Source: Mongoliibacter sp.
GTDB lineage: Bacteria > Bacteroidota > Bacteroidia > Cytophagales > Cyclobacteriaceae
Assembly: GCF_007692705.1 (NCBI RefSeq)
Contig: NZ_REBN01000165.1
Location: 1-42,392, forward strand
Direction of reading: 5' to 3'
DNA: 42,392 nucleotides
The number at the start of each line of letters is the position of its first letter. Position 1 is the first letter of the stretch. Under the pieces are notes generated by a model. It made no database searches, had not been told where the DNA came from, and saw nothing but the letters and a program-made list of their open reading frames with translations. Positions 1 to 7,778 of the stretch are shown one piece after another. Position numbers and translations under genes: made by a program.

Positions 1-408
1 TTTGGTTTGTTTATTTCTCGAAATGGAGGTCAAGTTGGGGAAACAGAGATTTTGGGAGATTTTTTTGACAGGGTAAATTGGCAAAGCCAAGGAGGCATGT
101 TGTTTTATGCAATTCCTTTAACCGATAAGTTTGTCATTGAAGCTGGTCTGGGAGTAGCGGTCAATACCATGACCCATTTTGATGGGGAAAATAAATTCAG
201 ATTGAATTACCATAGTTTCTTTCAAAGAACCAGGTTCAAATATCAATTGCATCAGTTAGAAAATAGAAATGCCCTGCATTTAATTTTAAGCGGAGATTTG
301 AATATGGTAAGAGGTCCTCGGATTCGAATAAATGAGGATGATAGAAAATATGTTCAACAGGGACTTTATTCAAATTTTTCCCTTGGTCTGGCTTTTTCAT
401 TTTTTTAA
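1..408 (+). CDS. Outer-membrane beta-barrel protein, 3' fragment
   Basis: The frame is open from base 1, so the gene begins outside the window; only the last 135 residues are here. They show the alternating hydrophobic/polar pattern of membrane beta-strands, with turns such as GENKF and NEDDR. The chain ends in a strand with a terminal Phe (LAFSFF), the usual C-terminal signal for outer-membrane barrel assembly by BamA. The first in-frame start-like codon (TTG at 7) is internal, not a real start. The precise family cannot be told from this fragment. The barrel assignment is an inference from strand pattern and C-terminus. Confidence 0.55.
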   Translation, partial: FGLFISRNGGQVGETEILGDFFDRVNWQSQGGMLFYAIPLTDKFVIEAGLGVAVNTMTHFDGENKFRLNYHSFFQRTRFKYQLHQLENRNALHLILSGDLNMVRGPRIRINEDDRKYVQQGLYSNFSLGLAFSFF

Positions 409-433
409 TCCAAGTGGAATAATTTCTTCTTTG

Positions 434-630
434 TCAATACATAAATCCAAACAGCCATAAGGGAATCCGGTTCTGATTTCCGTATTCGATATCATCTGCT
501 GCGATAAAGCTGTTTTTGACTCCTTGAATCTGCTTATTGCTTATATTTTTTCCAACTACTCGGAAGGTGTATGTACTGTCAATGTGGAAATCACTAACTT
601 TTTCAGAAATCTTTCTTCAATTGATTCCAT
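434..630 (-). pseudogene. Frameshifted remnant of a small unknown protein
   Basis: Read on the minus strand, 616 down to 434 encodes 60 protein-like residues ending IPLWLFGFMY followed by TGA, but this frame has no ATG, GTG or TTG start. In the neighbouring frame an ATG at 628-630 starts MESIEERFLKK and runs into a stop. Joining the two frames near 610 would give a single small protein, so a frameshift is the simplest explanation. I do not recognise the family. The coding character is judged by eye from composition. Confidence 0.35.
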
Positions 631-912
631 TATATTGCTTAATAAAGAAAACGATATTTGACTTTACACTCATTATTTACTCATAAAACTCATTAAATGC
701 TTAATACACTAAGCAAAAAATTCAATAATTACTAAATATGTTAGCTAACTACTAGGAATGACCTGAGAAACTTTTGAATCGCTGTGATTGTCACGTATAC
801 CTTTTCATCTCTGTCTATCTGACAATCAGGATTGAGTGAATTGCATATGTCAAAAATTGCCTCATTATTAATTCAAATAAAAATTCTATACATTTACTAG
901 GTAAAACCTTCT

Positions 913-920
913 TACATTTG
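913..920 (+). promoter_or_regulatory. Bacteroidota-type -7 element (TACATTTG)
   Basis: TACATTTG matches the Bacteroidota primary sigma -7 consensus TAnnTTTG. It ends 17 bases before the GTG start of the HYC_CC_PP gene. No clear -33 TTG box is visible at the usual distance, so the call rests on the -7 element and its position. Confidence 0.45.
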
Positions 921-937
921 AAGCGTAAATAGCAACC

Positions 938-1318
938 GTGAAGTCATTTATAAAAATAGCACTCCTTGTTTTCTATGTGTTTTTCAACGCAGGGCTGAGC
1001 TATTCCATGCATTATTGTGGAGATGATTTTCAAAGGATCAATGTTTTTTCTGAATACAAAACTTGCTGCGAATCCAATACACCGATGCAGGGATGCTGCG
1101 ATGATATTTCTAATTTAGAGCTTCCCAATACTGATCAACAAATTTCTGATGTGTTGAATCTTCAACATCAGACTTTTGAATATTCAAGTCCAGTTTTGCA
1201 ATTTGAATCACCTTTTTACACATTCGATATTGATGAGAAAACAGCCTTTGCTGATTCTTCTCCACCCTTATTTCACGATACAGCGATTTATATTTTTTGT
1301 CAGGTATTCCTGATTTAG
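938..1318 (+). CDS. HYC_CC_PP family small secreted protein
   Basis: A 126-residue protein with an N-terminal signal sequence (KIALLVFYVFFNAGLSYS) and the three motifs that name this Bacteroidota family: HYCG just after the signal peptide, paired cysteines (KTCC and GCCDD), and SSPP near the C-terminus. Stop codons lie just upstream in frame, so the GTG at 938 is the only start that keeps the signal peptide. The role is unknown. The cysteine pairs and its place directly before cusA suggest metal binding or redox work in the periplasm, which is inference. It probably shares regulation with the efflux genes downstream. Confidence 0.75.
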   Translation: MKSFIKIALLVFYVFFNAGLSYSMHYCGDDFQRINVFSEYKTCCESNTPMQGCCDDISNLELPNTDQQISDVLNLQHQTFEYSSPVLQFESPFYTFDIDEKTAFADSSPPLFHDTAIYIFCQVFLI

Positions 1319-1323
1319 TTTCT

Positions 1324-1356
1324 CGCCAAGGTCGCCAAGAAGCAAAGACCGCAAAG
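1324..1356 (+). repeat. Degenerate CGCAAAG-type tandem nonamers
   Basis: Four consecutive variants of a 7-9 base unit (cgccaag, gtcgccaag, aagcaaag, accgcaaag) follow the HYC_CC_PP stop codon. Similar cgcaaag strings are common between genes in Bacteroidota. Function unknown. Confidence 0.45.
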
Positions 1357-1411
1357 TTTTAATTTAAAGTCACATCCCAAATTCAGGTGATTTCTTTAAT
1401 TGTAGACCTAG

Positions 1412-1428
1412 CAGGTTTTCAAAATCTG
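1412..1428. repeat. Imperfect palindrome CAGGTTTTCAAAATCTG
   Basis: CAGGTTTT and AAAATCTG are inverted copies around a single central C, with one mismatch. Palindromes of the type caggttt(t)c-aaaacctg recur in Bacteroidota intergenic DNA. This one lies in the gap before cusA and is not followed by a T-run, so it does not look like a terminator. Confidence 0.4.
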
Positions 1429-1588
1429 ACAGATTTATCCTACTTCTAATTTGCTCTTAGCGGTTCCTTTCTTTAACCTGTCTTGTTTTAAAGCAGACAA
1501 AATATCTATCAATATCTAGTATCCACTAATATCTGTTTCTTCGATTCAAAGAGAGTTATCAGATATAAAGCATTTAGTCCAAAGAACT

Positions 1589-4500
1589 ATGCTAAATAAT
1601 ATCATCAAATTTTTCCTCGAAAATAAACTGGTGACAGTTATCCTCCTTTTGCTCGTAGTAGCTTGGGGGATTGTGACTGCTCCTTTCAATTGGAATACAG
1701 GTTTTCTTCCCAATGATCCTGTACCAGTGGATGCCATTCCTGATATCGGGGAAAACCAGCAAATTGTCTTTACCGACTGGATGGGCCGATCGCCACAAGA
1801 TGTGGAGGATCAGATTACTTATCCCTTGACCACTTCCCTGTTGGGGATGCCCGGGGTAAAGTCTATCCGGAGCACTTCTATGTTCGGGTTCTCTTCCATC
1901 TATTTGATTTTCGAAGAGGATGTTGAGTTCTACTGGAGCCGTTCCAGAATTTTGGAAAAACTCAACTCTCTGCCTTCTGGATTATTGCCTGAAGGAGTAC
2001 AGCCTAAGCTTGGACCTGATGCAACAGGATTAGGCCAGGTCTACTTTTACACCTTAGAAGGGAGGGATGAAAATGGTAATCCTGCCGGCGGTTGGGATTT
2101 ACACGAACTTCGAAGTATCCAGGATTATTATGTGCGCTATGGTTTGGCAGGTACTGAAGGAGTTGCTGAGGTAGCGAGCATTGGGGGGCATGTGAAGGAA
2201 TATCAAGTGGATTTGGATCCTGTGGCCATGAAGGCACACAATGTTTCCATGATGCAGGTGATGAATGCGATCAAGCAGTCCAATCTGGATATTGGTGCCA
2301 ACACCATGGAAATCAATCAGGTGGAATTTATTGTGCGCGGGTTGGGCTATGTAAAGTCATTGGATGATATTGAAATGGCGGTGGTTAAAATGACAAATAA
2401 TGTCCCTCTACGTATCAAAGATATCGCTAAGGTAAATATTGGTCCAGCCAGCCGTGCCGAAAGAGCGATTTTGGATAAAGGAGGTGCTGAGGCCGTTGGT
2501 GGGGTAGTAGTAGCCCGGTATGGTGACAATCCTTTGCAAGTCATTGATGCCATCAAGGCCAAAATAGATGAAATTTCTCCCGGACTTCCTACCAAGACTT
2601 TGGAAGATGGAAGTATTTCCAAGGTAACCATTGTGCCTTTTTATGACCGCTCAGGTTTGATCAAGGAAACGCTCAATACGCTGAATGAAGCCATCAGTTT
2701 GCAGATTCTGATTACCATTATCGTGATCATGGTGATGGTGTACAACCTCCGGGCTTCCATTTTGATTTCCGCACTATTGCCCTTGGCAGTATTGATGTGC
2801 TTCATCATGATGAAATATGTAGGGGTAGATGCCAATATCGTAGCCCTTTCAGGGATAGCTATTGCCATTGGAACCATGGTGGATCTGGGGATTATTTTGA
2901 ATGAAAATATACTCCGTCATCTGGAAGAATCTGATGGGCAAAAAACAAAGCTTCAAATTATTTATGATGCAACCACTGAAGTGAGTTCGGCAATTCTGAC
3001 AGCAGTAATGACTACTATCGTCAGTTTCTTGCCTGTATTCACCCTACAGGCCGCAGAAGGCAAACTCTTTGGCCCATTGGCTTATACCAAAACATTTGCT
3101 CTGATCGCTGCATTGATTTTCACCTTGGTCTTTATGCCTGCCTTTGCGCATTGGGTATTTGGGGCTAAGGTCAAATCCAAAAACTTCAAGACTATTCTTA
3201 ATATCGGAATGGCTATTTTGGGCTTAGTACTCTTGTTTTATTTCCCTTGGCCAGGAATGGTGTTATTGGCTTTTGCTGCGAATCACTTGATCCATCATTT
3301 CTTCCCTACACAGACCAGAGAGGGTAAATACAAAAACCAGATAGCCATGTTGATTGCGGTTGTTGCGGTTTCAGTTCTTCTGGCTTTTGAATGGAGACCA
3401 CTAGGGCTTACTCAGTCAGTTTTCATCAACTTCCTATTCATTGGTCTGGTTATCGGATTGGTATTGGGTACATTCTCACTTTTTATCAGGTACTATGCTG
3501 TTTTATTGAAATGGTGTCTGGAGCATGCTAGAGTATTTTTTGTCATCCCAGTCCTGATCATTCTTTTTGCAATTAATATTTGGTTGGGTTTCGGCTCTGT
3601 TTTTGGATTTGTCGCCAAAGGCTTTGATCAGGTGGGTTGGAATATCCGCACTACCTCAGTTTGGTCTGGACTTACCCATGCTTTGCCAGGAATGGGCAAA
3701 GAATTTATGCCAGCTTTGAATGAAGGCTCTTTCCTATTGATGCCGACTTCCATGCCACATTCGGGCGTAGAGGCCAATATGCAGATTGTGAAGCAGCTCG
3801 ACATGTTGGTTCAGGCGATTCCTGAAGTAGAAACGGTAGTAGGAAAAGCAGGACGGGCAGAAAGCCCTCTGGATCCTGCGCCTATGTCCATGTATGAAAA
3901 CATCATCAATTACAAGACGGAATATATACAGGATGACAATGCCCAAAAACTCCGCTTTAAAGTAGATAGAGAGGGGAATTATCAACTTCAAGTGGATGGC
4001 AAAAACTGGTGGTTTGACCGTCAGGACGGAGCCATCTGGGATGATGATAAAAACTATATGGAAGAATCCAGAAGAAGGGGGATAGTACGGAATGTTGCCA
4101 AATACTTAGTTTCTGATGAAAGAAGAGGACAATATTTCCGTCAATGGAGAGATGAAATCCGCACGCCGGATGATATCTGGGATGAAATTCAAATCCGAAC
4201 TTCCAATATCCCTGGCGTGACTTCCGCACCAAAACTACAACCTATCGAAACCCGCTTGGTCATGTTGCAAACAGGCATGCGTGCTCCTATGGGGATGAAG
4301 GTTTATGGGCCAGACTTAGAGACCATTGAGAGTTTCAGTTTGAAACTGGAAAGCTTACTCAAAGAAGTGGCCTCTGTAAAAGCCGAAGCCGTCTTTGCTG
4401 ACCGTTCTTTAGGTAAACCCTATCTGGAAATTGATTTGGATAGGACTAAGTTGGGTAGGTACGGGCTTAATGTAGCTGATGTGCAGGAGTTTATCGAAGT

Positions 4501-5467
4501 AGCGATAGGAGGTATGACCTTGAGTACCACGGTAGAAGGTCGTGAGCGTTATGCCATCCGTGCCCGATATGCCAGAGAGTATAGAGATGATCCAGATGCC
4601 TTGAAGCGGATTTTGATCAGCACTCCGACAGGAGCACAGATACCACTGGGTCAATTGGCTGAGATCAATTACCGTCCTGGGCCGATGATGATCCGAGGGG
4701 AAAATACTTTCTTGGTTGGTTATGTGCTTTTTGATAAGCGAGATGGATTTGCTGAAGGTACAGTGGTAGATGATGCCAGGGCATTTATTCAAAATAAAAT
4801 CAACTCTGGAGAATTGGATGTTCCTGCTGGAGTTTCTTATACTTTCTCGGGAAGTTACGAAAACCAAATCCGTGCAGAGAAGCGCTTGGCGATTGTGATC
4901 CCACTATCCTTGGCGGTAATTTTCCTGATTTTGTATTTGCAGTTCCGTTCGACAGCCATGGTGCTGATGATTTTCTCTGCCATAGCTATGGCCTTTTCGG
5001 GAGGCTTTATGATGTTGTGGTTTTATGGGCAGGATTGGTTTTTCGATTTCAACTTCCTTGGTACCAATATCCGGGAACTCTTCCAGATGCGCACATTCAA
5101 TCTTTCTGTGGCGGTATGGGTAGGTTTTATTGCCTTGTTTGGGATTGCCACAGACGATGGTGTAGTGATGGGAACGTACCTGAAACAAAGTTTCGAAAGA
5201 ATACAACCTGAGAATGTCAAAGAAGTCCGCAAAGCAGTTTTGGAAGCTGGCTTGAAAAGGGTTAGGCCTTGTTTGATGACAACAGCAACCACTTTGTTGG
5301 CACTGCTTCCTGTATTGACAAGTTCAGGCCGAGGGTCGGATATCATGATCCCAATGGCAATACCTGCTTTTGGGGGAATGACGGTGGCGCTTATTTCTTT
5401 GTTTATTGTGCCGGTGCTATATGGGAAGTATCAGGAAACGAAGTTGAAATATGCTAAAGCGAAATAG
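1589..5467 (+). CDS. cusA: CusA-type Cu(I)/Ag(I) efflux RND permease
   Basis: Inner-membrane proton-driven pump of the heavy-metal RND class, 1292 residues against about 1045 for E. coli CusA. Family signatures include DAIPDIGENQQIVF near residue 50. The proton-relay pair in TM4 is D432 and E439, spaced 7 like CusA D405/E412. The three metal-coordinating methionines of CusA (573, 623, 672) align with M718 (FLLMP), M768 (APMSMYE) and M892 (RLVMLQTG), so copper or silver is the likely substrate. The extra length comes from a block with additional hydrophobic segments (about 520-640) and an insertion of about 75 residues between M768 and M892 (WWFDRQDGAIWDDD region). Its stop codon lies inside the first GAAATA repeat of the following array. 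Confidence 0.93.
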   Translation: MLNNIIKFFLENKLVTVILLLLVVAWGIVTAPFNWNTGFLPNDPVPVDAIPDIGENQQIVFTDWMGRSPQDVEDQITYPLTTSLLGMPGVKSIRSTSMFGFSSIYLIFEEDVEFYWSRSRILEKLNSLPSGLLPEGVQPKLGPDATGLGQVYFYTLEGRDENGNPAGGWDLHELRSIQDYYVRYGLAGTEGVAEVASIGGHVKEYQVDLDPVAMKAHNVSMMQVMNAIKQSNLDIGANTMEINQVEFIVRGLGYVKSLDDIEMAVVKMTNNVPLRIKDIAKVNIGPASRAERAILDKGGAEAVGGVVVARYGDNPLQVIDAIKAKIDEISPGLPTKTLEDGSISKVTIVPFYDRSGLIKETLNTLNEAISLQILITIIVIMVMVYNLRASILISALLPLAVLMCFIMMKYVGVDANIVALSGIAIAIGTMVDLGIILNENILRHLEESDGQKTKLQIIYDATTEVSSAILTAVMTTIVSFLPVFTLQAAEGKLFGPLAYTKTFALIAALIFTLVFMPAFAHWVFGAKVKSKNFKTILNIGMAILGLVLLFYFPWPGMVLLAFAANHLIHHFFPTQTREGKYKNQIAMLIAVVAVSVLLAFEWRPLGLTQSVFINFLFIGLVIGLVLGTFSLFIRYYAVLLKWCLEHARVFFVIPVLIILFAINIWLGFGSVFGFVAKGFDQVGWNIRTTSVWSGLTHALPGMGKEFMPALNEGSFLLMPTSMPHSGVEANMQIVKQLDMLVQAIPEVETVVGKAGRAESPLDPAPMSMYENIINYKTEYIQDDNAQKLRFKVDREGNYQLQVDGKNWWFDRQDGAIWDDDKNYMEESRRRGIVRNVAKYLVSDERRGQYFRQWRDEIRTPDDIWDEIQIRTSNIPGVTSAPKLQPIETRLVMLQTGMRAPMGMKVYGPDLETIESFSLKLESLLKEVASVKAEAVFADRSLGKPYLEIDLDRTKLGRYGLNVADVQEFIEVAIGGMTLSTTVEGRERYAIRARYAREYRDDPDALKRILISTPTGAQIPLGQLAEINYRPGPMMIRGENTFLVGYVLFDKRDGFAEGTVVDDARAFIQNKINSGELDVPAGVSYTFSGSYENQIRAEKRLAIVIPLSLAVIFLILYLQFRSTAMVLMIFSAIAMAFSGGFMMLWFYGQDWFFDFNFLGTNIRELFQMRTFNLSVAVWVGFIALFGIATDDGVVMGTYLKQSFERIQPENVKEVRKAVLEAGLKRVRPCLMTTATTLLALLPVLTSSGRGSDIMIPMAIPAFGGMTVALISLFIVPVLYGKYQETKLKYAKAK

Positions 5468-5629
5468 AGTTGAAATATGCTTCGCGAAATATGCCTTCGG
5501 CGAAATAGGGTTGAAATATACTTCGTGAAATATGTCTGGGACGAAATACAGTTGAAATATGCCTTCGGCGAAATAGAGTTGAAATAAGGATTTGCCGAAA
5601 TATGATTGATATATTTAAATAGAAATATG
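5461..5629 (+). repeat. GAAATA phased repeat array 1
   Basis: GAAATA occurs at 5461, 5472, 5486, 5502, 5513, 5527, 5543, 5554, 5570, 5581, 5597 and 5622. The intervals are 11-14-16, 11-14-16, 11-16, 11-16 and 25, giving two 41-bp units followed by two shortened 27-bp units. Spacers track interval length: 11 has nnGTT, 14 has CTTCGC/T, and 16 is mostly TGCCTTCGGC, a small GCC-TTC-GGC hairpin. The array supplies the cusA stop codon at one end, and its last copy leads directly into the ATG of the next gene. Confidence 0.85.
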
Positions 5630-6034
5630 ATGGATGGGAAAAAGAATTTCATTCCGCTAAAGGATCTGGAGATATACCAGTTATCAAGGAAGCTGTCGGC
5701 AATAGCATGGGAGATTTATAGCAGGCTATCATATCAAGAAAAAAAGACTTGGGGAGATCAGATGCTTGAATCTATAGATTCTGTAGGGGCTAATATTGCG
5801 GAAGGATATGGTCGATATCATTATTTAGAGAAGATGCGATTCTATTTTATTTCCAGGGCTTCTTTATCAGAAGGGAAAGAACATTGGTTAGATCTTGGAT
5901 TCGAAAGAGGTCAGATTTCTCAGGAAGAATGGGATCAAATCTGTGCAATTCATAAACCCCTTCAAATAAAATTGAATAATATGATTTCAAAAACTTACGA
6001 ATCAAAGAAAGGAGGAGAAAATGGAAGGAATTAA
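5627..6034 (+). CDS. Four-helix-bundle protein (S23/IVP-like)
   Basis: A 135-residue, mostly helical protein of the family found as ORFs in 23S rRNA intervening sequences and, as a distant relative, in DGR accessory protein Avd. Typical signatures are LKDLEIYQLSRKLS, DQMLESIDSVGANIAEGYGR, the KMRFYFISRASLSEGKEHW helix and a C-terminal helix. I chose the ATG at 5627 (5630 is also possible) because the upstream TTG lies in the repeat array. It interrupts the cusA-channel order and overlaps the long reading frame of the next gene by 14 bases. No function is established for such stand-alone copies. Nothing in the sequence links it to metal transport, and the repeats around it suggest it arrived as part of a repeat-associated element. 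Confidence 0.8.
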   Translation: MMDGKKNFIPLKDLEIYQLSRKLSAIAWEIYSRLSYQEKKTWGDQMLESIDSVGANIAEGYGRYHYLEKMRFYFISRASLSEGKEHWLDLGFERGQISQEEWDQICAIHKPLQIKLNNMISKTYESKKGGENGRN

Positions 6035-6137
6035 AGATATGCTTATTCACATAGAGCAGCCAAATACTTTCAAAGGTTTAGAGAAGAGATCTATTTCAAC
6101 CCTATATAAAATGGTAAATAAAAGGGATAAAGGTCTG

Positions 6138-6299
6138 ATGTTTAATATTATTTCTATCATATTTCAATGTATTTCTACCATATTTCAATTTCTGATCAAT
6201 TTCTCCCAAAAGGTTACAAATAGTAAAAATGGTCTGATGCTTAAAATTATTTCGATAATATTTCTATGTATTTCCACCATATTTCAAGCCAATAGCCAG
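6138..6299 (+). repeat. 99-bp direct duplication built of TATTTC repeats
   Basis: TATTTC, the reverse complement of GAAATA, occurs at 6149, 6160, 6170, 6181 and again at 6248, 6259, 6269, 6280: the same 11-10-11 spacing, shifted by exactly 99 bases. Both copies are in frame with the channel gene. They encode near-identical hydrophobic peptides, MFNIISIIFQCISTIFQ and MLKIISIIFLCISTIFQ. The second copy continues into ANSQ and the mature protein, so repeat DNA supplies the signal peptide. Confidence 0.8.
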
Positions 6300-7670
6300 T
6301 CTCTAGATCAATATTTAGAAGAAGCCACAGAAAATAATCCATCACTTCAATCTTCATTTACGGTTTATAAGGCTAGCCTTGAAAAAGTGAATCAAGTAAC
6401 CTTAGAAAGCCCCCAATTAAACATCGGTGTATTCACCAGACCTATGGAGTTATTGATGGGGAATCAGCGTGGGGAAGCATCCGTGATGCAAATGTTTCCT
6501 TGGTTTGGGATGCTTAAAACCCAGAAGGATGAAGCGACGCTGATGGCAGAAGCTAAGTACGAGGAATTCAGACAACAAAGGAATGTCCTGCTGTATCAGG
6601 TCAAAGAGACTTATTTCCAATTGCAGCAATTACAAAACACTATTGATATCACGGCTTCCAATCTGGAGATTTTGAAGTCTTTGGAAGAATTGGCCATCAT
6701 CCGATATCAGGGAGGCAATACTTCTGAAGCAGCCTCTTCTGTTTCCAATGCTGTAAGAAGCTCTTCTAGAACAGGTCAATCTAATACTTCTGACGGTATG
6801 GGTATGGGAGGAAGTGGATCTTCTTCGGGAGGATCAGCCCCATCTGGAGGCTCGTCGGCAATGTCTACAATGGGCTCGGGTGGAGGCTCTGGCAAACTCA
6901 CAGATGTTCTGCGCCTACAAGTTCAGATCAAGGCCTTAGAGTCTGATTTACAACAATTAGAAGTGGACAAAAGACCCTTATCGGCAAGGTTCAATCAATT
7001 GCTGGGGAAAGGAAAAAACGAACCAATAGCCATTGATTCGGACATTTTGACGGAAAAAGGGACTGGTTGGGAATTGGCTTTTCTGGAAGAAATTCTAGAG
7101 ACTAATCCCATGTTGTTGATGCTGGAAAAAGAAGGTATGGCTTTTCAAAAGCAGGGTGAAATGGCGAAACTGGAAGGCAAGCCCATGTTTGGTTTGGGTT
7201 TGAATTATATGGTCTTTTCTCCAAGAGCTGAAATGGGTGTACCGGGAGGAATGGGAGGTATGGATTACATGCCTGCCGGTATGGGTAACAACATGGTCAT
7301 GCCTATGGCAACTGTTACTTTACCGATATACAGGAAAAAATACAAGGCGATGGAAGCGGAGTCTAAGCTTTATTGGGAAGCCAATGAAAGGCAAAAAGAA
7401 GATTTACAAAGAAACTTGGAAACCGAATTTGAAAGTATCCTGGCTAATATCAAAGATTCTGAAAGAAAGATAAGGCTCTTGGAAGAACAAATTGAATTGA
7501 CAGAGCAGACCATGGAACTTTCTGTCACATCTTATGCCACTGAAGGCAGTTCTTTCGAGGAAATTCTTAATATCCAAAGGGAATTATTGGATTTCAGGTT
7601 GAATGCTTTGAATACAAAAATTGAAAGGGAAATACAATTGGCTAAAATGGAGACTTTGGTTGGTGTTTAA
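6237..7670 (+). CDS. TolC/CusC-family outer-membrane efflux channel
   Basis: The outer-membrane duct of the tripartite metal exporter, 477 residues from the chosen ATG. The start at 6237 gives a normal signal peptide (MLKIISIIFLCISTIFQANSQ) followed by SLDQYLEEATENNPSLQ, the usual TolC-family opening. The frame is open back to 6021, but that would place 72 residues, including a second copy of the signal peptide, before it. Two long coiled-coil repeats follow, separated by a Ser/Gly/Met linker (about residues 185-225). A methionine-rich stretch (MGVPGGMGGMDYMPAGMGN) occurs in the second half, consistent with Cu(I)/Ag(I) handling. It lies between cusA and the adaptor gene and is very probably co-transcribed with them. 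Confidence 0.85.
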   Translation: MLKIISIIFLCISTIFQANSQSLDQYLEEATENNPSLQSSFTVYKASLEKVNQVTLESPQLNIGVFTRPMELLMGNQRGEASVMQMFPWFGMLKTQKDEATLMAEAKYEEFRQQRNVLLYQVKETYFQLQQLQNTIDITASNLEILKSLEELAIIRYQGGNTSEAASSVSNAVRSSSRTGQSNTSDGMGMGGSGSSSGGSAPSGGSSAMSTMGSGGGSGKLTDVLRLQVQIKALESDLQQLEVDKRPLSARFNQLLGKGKNEPIAIDSDILTEKGTGWELAFLEEILETNPMLLMLEKEGMAFQKQGEMAKLEGKPMFGLGLNYMVFSPRAEMGVPGGMGGMDYMPAGMGNNMVMPMATVTLPIYRKKYKAMEAESKLYWEANERQKEDLQRNLETEFESILANIKDSERKIRLLEEQIELTEQTMELSVTSYATEGSSFEEILNIQRELLDFRLNALNTKIEREIQLAKMETLVGV

Positions 7671-7675
7671 TAATT

Positions 7676-7714
7676 GAAATACAGTAGAAATAAAGTTGAA
7701 ATAAAATAGAAATA
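7676..7714 (+). repeat. GAAATA phased repeat array 2
   Basis: Four copies of GAAATA begin at 7676, 7687, 7698 and 7709, with an exact 11-base period, directly after the channel gene stop codon. Spacers are variable 5-mers. This is the same repeat as in the gaps before and after it. Confidence 0.8.
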
Positions 7715-7738
7715 AGGTTAATCCTAAGGTTAAGTTAG

Positions 7739-7773
7739 TCTTGAATCTTGCGTCTTATGTCTTACATCTTCAA
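7739..7773 (+). repeat. TCTTnnn heptad repeat, five copies
   Basis: TCTTGAA, TCTTGCG, TCTTATG, TCTTACA and TCTTCAA follow each other with an exact 7-base period and end 5 bases before the adaptor ATG. Similar tcttgaa strings occur between genes in other Bacteroidota. The last unit sits where a ribosome would load, so an effect on translation is possible but not shown. Confidence 0.65.
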
Positions 7774-7778
7774 AAAAA

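Larger units (their letters stand above)
409..937. other. Intergenic region with decayed coding remnants
   Basis: This 529-bp stretch holds no intact gene. The minus strand carries a protein-like fragment at 434-616, annotated separately. A second, weaker open stretch on the same strand (about 741-873) reads like protein (for example LNPDCQIDRDEKVYVTITAI) but has no start codon. Both may derive from one or two dead genes. The right end carries the promoter of the next gene. Confidence 0.4.

Noticed and set aside
4409-4867. 152-residue minus-strand frame inside cusA
   Set aside because: Antisense shadow of conserved RND coding sequence.
5461-5629. CRISPR array in the repeat block after cusA
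   Set aside because: Repeats are 6-base cores with 5-10 base spacers, far too short for CRISPR, and no cas genes are present.
6021-6236. N-terminal extension of the channel gene from the ATG at 6021
   Set aside because: It would put 72 residues, including a duplicate hydrophobic peptide made of repeats, before a normal signal peptide. The frame is open, so it stays possible, but the start at 6237 gives the expected protein.
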